DNA from: Siphonodentalium dalli
Taxonomy: Eukaryota; Mollusca; Scaphopoda; Gadilida; Siphonodentaliidae
Direction: 5' to 3'
Assembly (NCBI GenBank): GCA_032622095.1
Contig: CP136066.1
Coordinates: 62,838,609-62,902,608 of the forward strand
DNA length: 64,000 nt
Positions 1 through 10,259 of this stretch are shown in pieces (position 1 is the first letter of the stretch; every line of letters starts with the position of its first letter). The position numbers and the translations under genes are program-made. Under the pieces are notes generated by a model. That model was not told the DNA's origin and did not search any database. It saw nothing but the letters and a program-made list of their open reading frames with translations.

Positions 1-402
1 TTTGATTTCGGGGGTAAAACATTTGATTCGAGTCGAGGAATCTACACATCAAAGCTCAGAGTAATCAGATATCGATTTTTGAAGTTTGTTATATCACTTG
101 TTTGTGGCCCAGAAGCACCGTCAAAATGATGGTCTCGGGTCAAATTGCGGATGAGGATGGACAACACGAAAACAAGTGGTAATACGGCCCAATTTCGTGA
201 ATACTCAAGTGATAGATAATACGTTCATATTTCGTTGAACAAAATGTTGATAAATAACACGTTTTGGGATTTTTGATACCATAGTTGACAGTGGTTAGCA
301 TTATTTTGTTGCAATAAATCGATTCTGATAACTAAAGCGTATTTTGAAGAAATGTTGTTGTATCCTGATGATAAGGGGACTCTCTGATCGGATTGAGTAC
401 CT
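1..402 (-). mobile_element. TTAA-flanked MITE, copy A (cut by window edge)
   Basis: On the minus strand this copy begins AGGTACTCAATCCGAT just inside a TTAA at 403-406, and it runs off the left edge of the window. It aligns end to end with the intact copy at 32352-32801: shared blocks include a CAACAAC tract, TTATCAGAATCGAT, a TTATTTATCA block and CCTCGACTCGAATCAAAT. The same ends bound the larger composite element at 16933-21510. No coding potential is seen. A TTAA target site is typical of piggyBac or Kolobok elements; the superfamily is not settled. Confidence 0.7.
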
Positions 403-409
403 TTAATGT

Positions 410-2340
410 AGCACTATATCTGCATGCCGCTCGGCGGGGTGGGAGTCATGGTGGGACATCAAATGGGCAACCTGCTGATGAGACTTAACCCATGGTCTAC
501 TTCATTCTGTCATCGCTTCACGACGAGTGGTTGAGTTGACATGGTTCAGTCGGCTGACATACTTGACCTATATTCATATAGGTTCATATTGGATTATTTG
601 ATTTTGCAATAAGCGGATAGTGGACTCATATCCGTTATTCGGTTTTATGGCGCAGATCACGGTGAACACACATTTTAAAAGTTGAGTTGGTTGAAAGGTG
701 GTATTGTCCGCCCATAGGAACTTATTATTATGAGTCGATACTACTATAACCCTCTCTTTTATAATGAGTCGATACTACTATAACCCTCTCTCTTTCAGTT
801 CGTTATGGACTCAAAATGAAACGATTCTACGCAGAGTATGACCCGAAAACAAATCATATTATAAGCCGATAACGTGCTGATTTTCGGGAGAACAGGCTAA
901 CATATTCCTCACTCCGAGTGAATGAAGCTTTTACTCTTGAGTGCGTTTATTTGTGCATTTCATATAATTTTTAATCTGATTTTACGCGTGCACGCTCATT
1001 GTGTTTATTCATTGAAAAATAAGTATCGCTCATGGATCATTAATCCGATCTCTTTGTTGGGTTTAAATTAATCTGACTAAGGGCATGTCTCTCAACACGA
1101 GATTCACGCGCTGTTTATCACTTTGTTTGTGATAGATTTTCTGCAAGATGCTTTATCCGCAAAGACAGATCTTGGTGTATTTACATGTATACCTGTATAT
1201 ATTAAAGGATATAGGAGCTGTATGTCCGTTTGTAACTGATTTAAAAATAATAGAAATTTAATTTAGAAAATTAAACAATTGTTGATAAATTAAGTAAGGA
1301 GTTGTATCTAACAAGAGACAATATTTGAAATTTATATTAATATTTGTTTGTTATAAATTTAAATAATTTATTTTTTAAATTAAAATGTTCAAATGATCAA
1401 AAAGCAGGCCCATGTCGCACGAGGGGACGCTGAATAAAGGCTCCATAATCCCTGTCAATCCTGAACCAAGAGGTCAGTCCAGTAAAAGCAATTTACTTAT
1501 GAGTGCACACAAGAAGCGGCATTTGAACTGTTTGAAGTGAGCAACCAAACAGAGGCACAGGTTTAATACACAAATATATTACATGCGTTGATTTTTTTCA
1601 ATGTAATAAATTTTTCGGCAATCAAAAAGTTTCCAGGTTTTCAACTGGTGGAATATTATGGGAATTTATGGGCGGAGCCAGAGTAGAGCTTTGTGGCATG
1701 ATCTACATAAAAATAAGTTATCAAATTTGACTCATAGCAATATAAGTTTAGGATTGCAAACTATGTGTATAGCATATCTGGTTTTCGTTTTGGTGTCAAA
1801 ATTAAAACGTTGAACCCTTCAAATGAATTCGTAGAAAACACCAGTATTTGTGATTGCCACAAGCCAAAAAAAAACCCATAAGATAGTTGTAAAAATCAAA
1901 TTGAAGGAACATGTCCATATATGAGCAAAGCTCGCGTGCGAATGAATCCACTGTGACATGATAACACCAGTCGGCAGCCGCCACTTAGACACGCCTTCAC
2001 TCGAGATAATTTACAGCTCCACCCTTTGATTGATTGTTTGACAATTCTAAACCGTGATGAAGAAAAGACGGGTTCTTCATCTCAAGTTTAGCCTCGGTAA
2101 AGCTGGTTTAGCTGGACCGCCGAATTAGATGGTTTAGTTGCCGGTTTAAGCTTATCAGATGCAAACAATATATCGAAATTGACAAAAAACTTATCCCCAC
2201 ACGCTTTGTATGTGTCAGTGCTTCTCGCTTATACATTTCCAATCAAAATATGGTCGATGTCGTAATTATTGATTTCCGCTATCAATAAAACGAGGCGGTC
2301 CGCATTAGGAAAGTTCGATTAATTATATCGACGATACAGA
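410..2340. other. No gene recognised
   Basis: AT-rich DNA without a credible coding region on either strand. It contains one copy of a dispersed repeat (571-690) and a short tandem duplication at about 728-792 (core GAGTCGATACTACTATAACC, twice). A T/A-rich stretch spans about 1240-1390. Confidence 0.5.
571..690 (+). repeat. Dispersed repeat R1, copy 1
   Basis: Shares an ordered series of blocks (GGTTCATATTGGA, TTATTTGATT, ATAGTGGACT, TTATGGCGC) with 53341-53475 on the plus strand and with about 22980-23170 on the minus strand. No ORF. It is probably part of an old interspersed element whose ends I could not define. Confidence 0.6.
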
Positions 2341-2365
2341 GACACTACTGCTAAACCACTGGTAT

Positions 2366-2492
2366 GGGTGGACCAGGTTTAAACCAGAGATGACGAATGC
2401 GTCACTTAGACCTGCGGTCGCGGGTTTAAACCACGGATTTTGCTGACTCACGGCGGTTTAAACCTAGAGGTTTACGTAGACCAGGTTTAAAC
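2366..2492. repeat. Cluster of GGTTTAAACC palindromes
   Basis: Four copies of GTTTAAAC, most of them as the full palindrome GGTTTAAACC, occur within about 130 bp. The segment GAGATGACGAAT is also repeated. Looser GGTTTA words occur upstream from about 2105. Confidence 0.6.
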
Positions 2493-2529
2493 TTGAGATG
2501 ACGAATCGGGCCAGTGTTTTCTGAATACC

Positions 2530-4170
2530 TGACCTAATTACCGCCCGGGCGCCACCATGGGCCGTTGACACTATATCTCGACGTTATAAGGTAGAGACAT
2601 ACCACCCGAGGGCAACCTAGAATTTTACTTGCTCGTCTCTGGCCGGTGTTATTAACCTCACAAATACAGATATTGGCTAAGTTAGCTCGGGAGAGCCTGA
2701 GTGTGACATCCAAATATTGACTCGCTGACGATTTTATTAACCCCTCAAAATCCGGTAAAATACTATATAAACAAAAATCCCGGGCGCTCCCATGGGCACG
2801 TGGACACTATATATTGACGTTATACGGTAGCGACATACCCCATGAAGTCAACCTAGAAAATTTTACTCGCTCGCTCGTCTCCTGTCGGTGTTATTAACAC
2901 CGCAAACGCCGATATTGGCTAGGGTCGCCCGGGTGTCTTTGTGTGAGTTCGGACAGTATATTTTGATGATGTGCGGTAGTGAAATACCACATGAGTGTGA
3001 CTTCCAAATACTGACCCGCTGACGCGTCCACGGCGGATGCTATTAACCCCTCAAAATCCGCTAAAATACCGTATCAACAATAAGAACCCGGGACCCAAAT
3101 GGGCCCGTAGACACTATATAGAAACACTGCATGAGAGAGTCCGATGGTGATGCGTGGTAGTGCAATACAACCTGAGTGTGACTTCCAAATATTGAATCGC
3201 TGACGCCTCCACGGCCCGTGTGATTAACCCCTCAAAATCCGTGGACACTATATATCGACGTTATACAGTAGCGACATACCTCATGAAGTCAACATAGAAA
3301 ATTTTATTCGTTTTCTCGTCTCCGGTCGATGTTATTAAACCCGCAAATGCCGATATTGACTTAGAGAGCCCAGCCCGGGTGTCTTCGTGTGGTTTCTGTC
3401 AGTATATTTTGGTGATGCGCGATAGTGCAATACCACCTGACTGACTTCCAAATATTGACTCGTCCACGGCCGATGTTATTAAGCCCTCAAAATCCGGTAA
3501 AATACTGTATCAACAATGAGAGGCCGGGACCGCCCGGGCGCCCCAATGGGTCGGTGGATACATGGCCTCATGGGGTATGTCGCTACCTTATAACACCGAT
3601 ATATAGTGTTCACGGGCCCTTTGGGGCGCCCGGCCTGGGATCTTTTTATATGGTATTTTACCGGATTTTGAGAGGTTAATAACACCGGCCGTGGACGCTT
3701 CAGTGAGTCAATATATGGATGTGACACTCAGGTGATATTGCACTACCGTGCATCATCAAAGGATAATGTCCGAAAAGCGAGCGAGTAAAATTTTCTAGGT
3801 TTCCCTCAGGTGGTATGTCGCTACCTTATAACGTCAAGATATAGTGTCCATGGGGGCACCCGTGCGGTCCCAGCCTCTCCCAGGGGTTAATAACATCGGC
3901 CGTGGACACGTCAGCGAGTCATTATTTGGATGTCACACTCAGGTGGTATTGTACTAACGCCCATCAACAAAATATACTGTCCGAAACCACACGAAGACAC
4001 CCGGGCTCTCTTATCCAATATCGGCACTTGTGGTGTTAATAACACCGACCGGAGACGAGCGAGCGAGTAAAATTTTCTATGTTGTCCTCAGGTGGTATGT
4101 TGCTACATTAAAACGAGATATAGTGTCCACCGGCCGATGGGGGCGCCCGGGCGGTAATTCCTCACCCGAT
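2530..4170. repeat. Direct and inverted repeat block (satellite-like)
   Basis: Blocks such as GACACTATATATTGACGTTA, GGTAGCGACATACC, AACCTAGAAAATTTTACTCG, GGTGTTATTAAC and CCTCAAAATCCGGTAAAATA recur every 250-350 bp. They read in plus orientation from about 2530 to 3520 and in reverse orientation from about 3560 to 4170, so the whole block is a loose palindrome centred near 3530-3545 (CCGGGACCGCCCGGGCGCCC). GC-rich CCCGGGCGCC boxes mark unit borders. Open frames inside are translated repeat. Confidence 0.75.
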
Positions 4171-4360
4171 TATGGTATACAACCAGCGGAAACGACATGT
4201 CACCACATATGGGAGAGGGGGTACCCATAAGTGAGTCGGCACTTGTCCTCCAATCCCGTTATCTGTATAAACAAATGTATGTGTTACATATCATGTGTTA
4301 TATAAATTAGACAAATAAATATGTTTAAACTAAACCACGATCGTCCCTGCCGCCGACTTC

Positions 4361-4585
4361 GTGGTGATGATGGAGACACCACCACCACTACCTCCGTATC
4401 CAAATCCTGATGTCTCAGACTTCACTCCACAATCTCCGGTGTCTCCAAAGAGGAGTGAGCAGACATCAGCGTCGTCCCTCACCACTCAGCAGGCTAGTAG
4501 CACTATCGACCAGATCAGAGTATTAACAAGAAAACCAATGTCAGAAATGGTAACGCGCTCAAGATCATATATTATATACCCATGA
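4361..4585 (+). CDS. Possible proline/serine-rich exon or ORF (unassigned)
   Basis: A 74-codon open frame with a proline-rich start (TPPPLPPYPNP) followed by a Ser/Thr/Gln-rich stretch. Base composition inside is richer in C than the flanks, which is why it stands out. A possible splice donor (ATGGTAACG) lies near 4546, so it could be an exon of a longer transcript. I recognise no domain. It could equally be chance in a non-repetitive stretch; transcript data would decide. Confidence 0.2.
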   Translation: MVMMETPPPLPPYPNPDVSDFTPQSPVSPKRSEQTSASSLTTQQASSTIDQIRVLTRKPMSEMVTRSRSYIIYP

Positions 4586-4599
4586 TTGTAATTATAGAA

Positions 4600-6420
4600 T
4601 ATAAAATATATTGGTTTTGCGAATGACCAACTCAGAATTCAGTTAAAATAACAATAACAACCAGTACCTAATTAACGAACCGGCGGCCGACTCGGTCGTC
4701 TCCGACCACAACCCCCAATGTGCTGCAGAACGAAAAATGTCTATAAAAGTTGAAATATAAGACTTACAAATTATCTTTTTCATTTCTTTTATTTTTGTAA
4801 TTGGCATAGCTTATCACAAACCAAAAATCAACATTACTGACATAATGTTAACGACAATAAACGAAATTGAAATTTCCAATTACACCTTTTACCGGACTCT
4901 ATAAATGAAACCCCCATGCGCAACAAGAATATCTACATTAGTATACACGCGGCGCGCGTAATAAACAATATAAGCTGACAAACCAGTACTGTGTCATGCC
5001 TACGAAGAATATATGTTAGCCATAGCAACAGCCACTCCATCATCTTCGGAGTGGCCTTCACCAAGACAAAATAGAAGAATCTATGTCAAATTTAATGTCA
5101 ATTTATTTTGTTTTCTTTGTTTATCTGATCATTCAGTAAAGACCCCCGGGTGAAGGAAAGGGAGTGTCGGCCCTTTAGGACCTTACAAACGGCGTTTGCG
5201 GAGCGGCATGCCGCCTTGGTATGTATGCAGTGCAATCACGATCAGCTCTTTAAAAACACTTCTTCAAATATCTCCGTTATTTCGTCAAAAACACTTCTTC
5301 AAATATCTCCGTTATTTAGTTAATACAAATTAAATTAAATGATTAGCGTTAATGGTTCTTTCTAAATGGACAATCCCAAGTTCGCGTGCCACGCGTGGTC
5401 GGATTGACCATTAATTAATGAAAATTTAGGTACGGATTGTCCATTTATAAATGGCCAATCCATAAAGAATTGCCTGGTTTACGACAACTAAGTGCGCGGA
5501 TTCATTACTACGAGGTGTTGGCTCGTTTGGTTTACTCGTGTGTCATTAATGACTCATTGTGCTTATAATTGGAATAACAAAGAGTCGCGCGCAATGTTTA
5601 CTTATCTGCCATACAAAAAGGATGAAGTATTGTGTTTTTTTCTCACTCGCTAACGAATATATTGATTCTGTTTAGGGTTGCAGCCCCTCGGCCAATGCAA
5701 GTTGAGCCGTGATAACATGTACACTGTACGCACACACATTAGCTCTTTCCTGTCATTATATGTTGCATCATAATGTGAGCGCTTTGCTTCCTGATATAAA
5801 AAACGATTTCGCCGCCAGGAAGTAAAGATGGTAACCTTATTGGCTGTCAATAGTTGTTGCACATATCCATAAGGCCACTTTCATTGTGTTTCCCTTTTCT
5901 GTTCAGCTGGGGTCTAACTATGCGAATGTTACTGGCACATACTCAGTTTTTATGTCCCCTTGGTTTGAACCACTGTTGGGGAGGGAAATGCACAGTTCCG
6001 ACGATATTTTCTTGAAACTTAATAGTTCCATTGCTGCAAATATGATATCACACCCAAAACATGGGAACAACACACACTGCTCCTGAAAATATAGATGCTT
6101 AAATTTAGAATATGGGCTCACGAAAGTTCGGAATCATCATAAAGCTGATAAAAAAGCACATTTTCATATGGATATTTCATGCACGTAGGCTTCCATATAA
6201 TATTTCATTCCTACCTGAAGAATGTATTCACGAAATTTTCTGGTATATCAGCGAGAGTTGCCTTAGCCTTACTGCTACAAGACATTATGATAGGTTGTCT
6301 AACCAGCGTCCCGAGGTAGGAAATTCGATTAGGATGCGTGGTTAACGCCTGGATGCAGATCTGTCTATTGGCTCGGTCAATGTGATACCGTTTACTTTAT
6401 GTTACCTTATGTGGTAACTG
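4600..6420. other. No gene recognised
   Basis: AT-rich, mostly unique DNA. One tandem duplication of about 35 bp lies at 5250-5322 (AAAACACTTCTTCAAATATC, twice). Two inversely related blocks around 5360-5460 (TGGACAATCC and GGATTGTCCA) suggest a small hairpin element. Confidence 0.45.
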
Positions 6421-6429
6421 GACACAGGC

Positions 6430-6783
6430 TTGCGCCTCTTTGTCCAGATCAATATTTTCTTTTCCCCTTTATGGTCCTTGTCCATTCATCTGTTATTTTT
6501 AAGAGTTCTAGTGTTGTTAATCTCCCTCCTATGAAACCAAATTGTTTCTTGCTTAGTATGTTATTTGTCTTTGTATGATCTAGTAGTTTTTTCTAATTAT
6601 CTTATCCATTATTTTGCATATAAATTTGGTAAGACTTACTGTTCTGTAATTTGTAGGATCGCTCTTTCTTCCATTCTTGTATATTGCTGCTATTTGGCCC
6701 ATTTTCCACGTGTCTGGTACTTTTCCTTGTTTAAGCGGTGCATTATATATGGCTATTAGTGGTCTGTGTATATCATATGCCAA
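6430..6783 (-). pseudogene. LINE reverse transcriptase, N-terminal half
   Basis: Residues early in the frame match the start of non-LTR RT domains: a PLKQGKVPDTWK block, then KNGRKSDPTNYRTVSLTKFI. After a one-base frameshift near 6580 the reading continues with KQFGFIGGRLTTLELL, the conserved block upstream of the active site. The frame then stops and the homology ends near 6430, so the palm catalytic aspartates are absent. Typical LINE RT domains need another 150-200 residues. Confidence 0.8.
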
Positions 6784-6826
6784 CTACTTTAATACTCTTG
6801 GATGGATTTCATCTGGTCCTGGTGCA

Positions 6827-7078
6827 TTATTTATGTTTGTCGCTAGCAGTACTTTCCTTACCTCTTCTCCTGATAGTTCGTCTATGTTGTGTTCGATTTC
6901 TATTTCTGGTATGTTCAATCCTCGTAGTGAACCGTGTGGTTCTTCTGTCAAAAACTATTGAATAATTTGGATAACGCCATAGCCTTTTTCTGTCTGTTTC
7001 GGCCTTATTTTGGGAGCCATCTGCGTTGGTTGTAATTATATATGGTATTGATTCCTTCGTCTTCCTCTTTGAATTCAC
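6827..7078 (-). pseudogene. LINE ORF2 linker between endonuclease and RT
   Basis: An open frame in the same orientation as the LINE pieces on both sides. It starts near IPYIITTNADGSQNKAETDR and continues with a basic, threonine-rich stretch. The order and the ADGS...AETD pattern fit the segment between endonuclease and RT in ORF2. It carries no catalytic motif of its own, and an internal frameshift is likely near DRKRLWRYPNYS. Confidence 0.5.
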
Positions 7079-7679
7079 GAAGTTCCAGAATGCTTTATTG
7101 TTTGCGTTTGCTGCCTTTGCTATTGTGGTTTCCCTCTTTTTCTTTCCATCTTTATGGCTTTCTTCACTCGGTTTCTAATTTTGCAATACTCTCTATGTTT
7201 AATCTTGTCTTTAGTTTTAATATATCGTGCCTGTAATCGATTTTTTTTCTTTATTAATTCTAGAGTTGTTTTCAATATTGCAAACTCTCCTTCCCTTCCC
7301 TTGGGATTACTAATTGGTGCGTTGGTTTTGATTGTTTAATTTCTTCTACTGTTTTCCCTTTAAATTCTTCTTCCCATCCGGACGTTATTACATCTTGCCC
7401 CATTTTGTTGTGTAGTTTGCTTTCCTGTAGTTTCCATATGGTCGAGATTTAATCGATGTTATGGCATTGATGTCCAATTGTATATTTATGACGCAATGAT
7501 CGCTGTTTCGGAGTGGAATTTCATATTTAAGGTCTTATAATTTCCTCTTATTGTATTAGTAGCGGATCCAGTAATGTTGGTTTTTATCATTTCGTGTTAT
7601 TGTTGGCTGGTCATTCAGTTGTATGAGATGAGAGTCCCTGATATTCTCTTTGAATATTGCTTTCCTCTCCTGTTGTTCC

Positions 7680-8136
7680 AGCCCCATGCCACTTAATGTT
7701 TGGCATATTGAAATCTTCCAGGATCTTTAATTATTTGTTAATATGCAATTCATTACATGTTTTCTTCAATAATTTTCTCAGTTTTTCATTGTTGTCTGCT
7801 GATGAGTTAGGACTTGTGTATGTTTCCTATGAGAATAAATATTTTATTTTCCAGTTGAATGTCTACCCATACTTGTTCTTTGAATTATGTATCCATGATT
7901 ATTTCAGTTGCTTTCATTGTGTCTTTTATGTACGTTATTATGCCTCTTCCTTTATTTCCCTTGAACTCTTCTGGATATAGTGTGTATCCTTTAATTTCAA
8001 TTTCTGCCTTTGTTATGGGGTATCTACAGTTTTTTGGATTAACTTCGTTTATCATAATAATATCCGCTTCATTCCCACTGGTCGCTCTTTTTAATTCTAT
8101 CTTGTTTGATGGGCTATCTGCATAGTTTATGTACAA
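7680..8136 (-). pseudogene. LINE apurinic endonuclease remnant
   Basis: The frame at 8136-7885 shows ADIIMINEVNPKN, in which the Glu matches the catalytic E of APE-like endonucleases. It then shows GNKGRGIITYIKD, matching the conserved R-G-(G/V)-I-(I/Y) block. After frameshifts, a degenerate phosphodiesterase GDFN box reads as EDFNMPNIKW near 7700. The protein would nick target DNA in a live LINE; this copy cannot be functional. Confidence 0.75.
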
Positions 8137-8714
8137 TTTATGTGTGATTTACTCCTGTGTCTCTTCTGTTGATTTGATTTTTTAATTCTCCGATTCCATG
8201 GCCCCGAACCACATACACCCATTTTTTTTAATTACCGTTGTTCATTTTTTTCTTTTACTTGTCTTCTTAATTGTTCGTCCTTCCTTTGCATCGGTGATAG
8301 ATCATGTGCTATCTTTATATTGTGGATTTTCCCCCTTTAATGCGCCCATATTCATGAGTATTTTTTTTATATTTTCGGTTCGTTGAAGCGTATAAGCAGT
8401 GGTCTTATCTTGTTATCTTCCTTCTTTCCTAGTCTGATTAGTCACTTAACATCTTCGTCCTTTGTGTTTGCGTTACTTAGATGTGTTATCTCCATAATTT
8501 CTTCCCTTTCTCTTTGTTTTCTTTCCTCCTTATCCCCGTCTCGTCCTGGGAGGTTGAACATGATGAGATTCCCTGTTCTACTTTCTCGGTTTTCCATTTT
8601 TTAATAATTGGTCGGTTGTGCCGATGCCACGTTTGGTGTTTCTACTTGGTCCTTCTTTTCTTCCTTCTTAACTACATGCTTTTCCAACTCATCTACTTTA
8701 TTTTCTGTGGCTAT

Positions 8715-9141
8715 CTATTTCTTCTGAAGGCTTTCAAATGATTTTAATATGGTCTTAACTCCCTTCATTGCATATGTACAGTGTTCGCACGTCCATCTCA
8801 AATTATCTGTGGTATGTTTGTTTAGCATATTATACAGTTCTTCCATTTTTGAGCACTGAATGCAGTACCAACCTTCAATCGCTAAGTAGGGCTTTATCAT
8901 TCTTGTTCAACTTCCCTTTACATGTGACACAGTTTTTGTTTTCTCTAGGCATCCTGACCACCGACCTTCCTTCTGGGGGGGGGGGGCAGAGCAATATTTT
9001 ATATCTCCAGCTCACAATTAGAAATGAAAAGCGATCTCTTATTATTTCCGCAAGTATATGGAAAATCTGTGGACAGTTTCCTAGTGATCCACCGTGGACA
9101 GAGCAATCTCTTTGGATACCGTGTAGCGCAATCTCACTCAT
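8715..9141 (-). pseudogene. LINE ORF1 remnant with PHD-like zinc finger
   Basis: Two overlapping minus-strand frames together show a Cys-rich pattern: CVTCKGKLNKNDKALL, then WYCIQC, then NLRWTCEHC. This is the layout of the PHD/zinc-knuckle finger of ORF1 proteins in several non-LTR clades, followed by a Lys/Ser-rich stretch. One expected cysteine and the usual histidine of the W-x-H-x-x-C motif appear replaced. A G-run at 8977-8986 lies inside it. Confidence 0.6.
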
Positions 9142-9495
9142 TTGCAGTGTTTTCTTCAGTTGTCAGATTATAGGGGCTGTGTTGAGTTGAATTATGTAGG
9201 TCGATCCTGTTTATGTATCTGTAGATGAACAGAGCAATCTCTTTTGCCCCTGAAAGAAACGAAACAATAACTGTTTATTTGCAGTTAAATCGTTCAATTT
9301 ACACACCTTAATACATATAATAGCATCTCTGCTTCAAGTGGACTACCTGTTCTTTTGATTGTAGTCAAAAATGTTGACAAAGTTTTATTTCTTGGAAGTT
9401 ATACAAGGTTGGTATTGTCACTTTTCCTTGTGTATATAAATCACTTCCCACATGGCTCCTCCTTTGGTGTGAGTTTTAATTTAATTTAAATCGTC

Positions 9496-10195
9496 AGCTA
9501 CAGCAGCCTCGCAGCGAACACTTGTAGTCTTGCCAGCCAACGTTTGCTGATTCCACTTTTTGGATGTACCCCGTCCGATAGTAGTTTCCAGTTTTTTCTC
9601 GTAGAGCATTTGCTGATTCCACTTTTTGGATGTACCCCGTCCGATAGTAGTTTCCAGTTTTTTCTCGTAGAGCATTTGCTGATTCCACTTTCTGGATGTA
9701 CCCCGTCCGATAGTAGTTTCCAGTTGTTTCTCGTAGAGCATTCAGTTAGTTTATTCTAGTATTCAGGTATGGAAATACTTGTTTCAAGTTGAGCGTCCTG
9801 TGCTGCAAATATTATGTGGTGTGGATGTCCTTTCTTTTTATTGTGTCTACTTATGGATACGCTGGGGTATTCCAGTAATATACCCCTGCCCTTGATTATG
9901 TCCAGGATTCTTTTTAATTCTTTCAAATTTTCAATTGCAACATTCACTCTGTGATCTGGATATCATGAAAATTCGATGTATCTGTCATGTTTTTTGTTAT
10001 ATCACAAATTCCCAGTCAAATAATTACAATTGGGCGTATTGTTCCTATCAATTGTGTTTTTTGGCTTTTTCTAGCGGTTTTTCGCTTTTCGTCTTTGCTG
10101 ACTATGATGATTGGGATTCGGTCACCTCCTCCCTGCTGGTTTTTCATATATCTGCCTTTGCTGTCTGTCAGCAAAATTACATCCCTTTGATTATG
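9496..10195 (-). pseudogene. Decayed SGNH/GDSL-hydrolase-like gene with triplicated C-terminal block
   Basis: Reading on the minus strand, a block I-like motif (VILLTDSKGRY) lies near 10180. A block III-like stretch (GTIRPIVII, stop, LGICD) follows near 10040, and the catalytic Asp-His block (LLSDGVHP) lies at 9740-9545. The frame is broken by a stop after VII, a frameshift near 9950 and a stop after SISIPEY (about 9757); beyond that last stop it stays open. The DGVHP block occurs three times as exact 66-bp (22-codon) repeats, then the protein ends with RWLARLQ...RLL. TDSKG/GTCD proteins of this layout are common in invertebrate mobile DNA as I recall; the exact family was not checked. It is unrelated in sequence to the hydrolase at 41.3-42.0 kb. 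Confidence 0.6.
9541..9740. repeat. 66-bp tandem repeat, three copies
   Basis: Unit core on the plus strand is GGATGTACCCCGTCCGATAG. Copies begin near 9543, 9609 and 9675 and differ at only a few positions (TTTTTGGA or TTTCTGGA; CAGTTTTTT or CAGTTGTTT). The length is a multiple of three, so the repeat keeps the minus-strand frame that encodes the SGNH-like block V. Confidence 0.9.
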
Positions 10196-10259
10196 TTGAT
10201 CAATTTACCGTGCTGCCCTTCTTAATTAATCCTTCACTTTCGTCGTTACACTCTTTATT

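Larger units (their letters stand above)
6430..9190 (-). pseudogene. Decayed non-LTR retrotransposon (LINE)
   Basis: Three parts appear in LINE order on the minus strand. First is an ORF1 piece with a PHD-like zinc-finger pattern (about 9141-8715). Then comes an AP-endonuclease piece (about 8136-7680) with an IIMINEVNPKN motif and a degenerate GDFN box (EDFN). Last is the first half of a reverse transcriptase (about 6783-6430) with the PDTWKMGQIAAIYKNG and NYRTVSLTK blocks and, after a frameshift, QFGF. Several stops and frameshifts separate the parts. Sequence homologous to RT stops before the catalytic (Y/F)xDD box, so the 3' part is missing. A jockey/CR1-like clade is suggested by the PHD-type ORF1, but this is inference. 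Confidence 0.8.

Noticed and set aside
6677-8741. Many hydrophobic plus-strand frames suggesting membrane proteins
   Set aside because: They are antisense to the LINE pieces; T-rich antisense of an A-rich coding strand gives false hydrophobic peptides.
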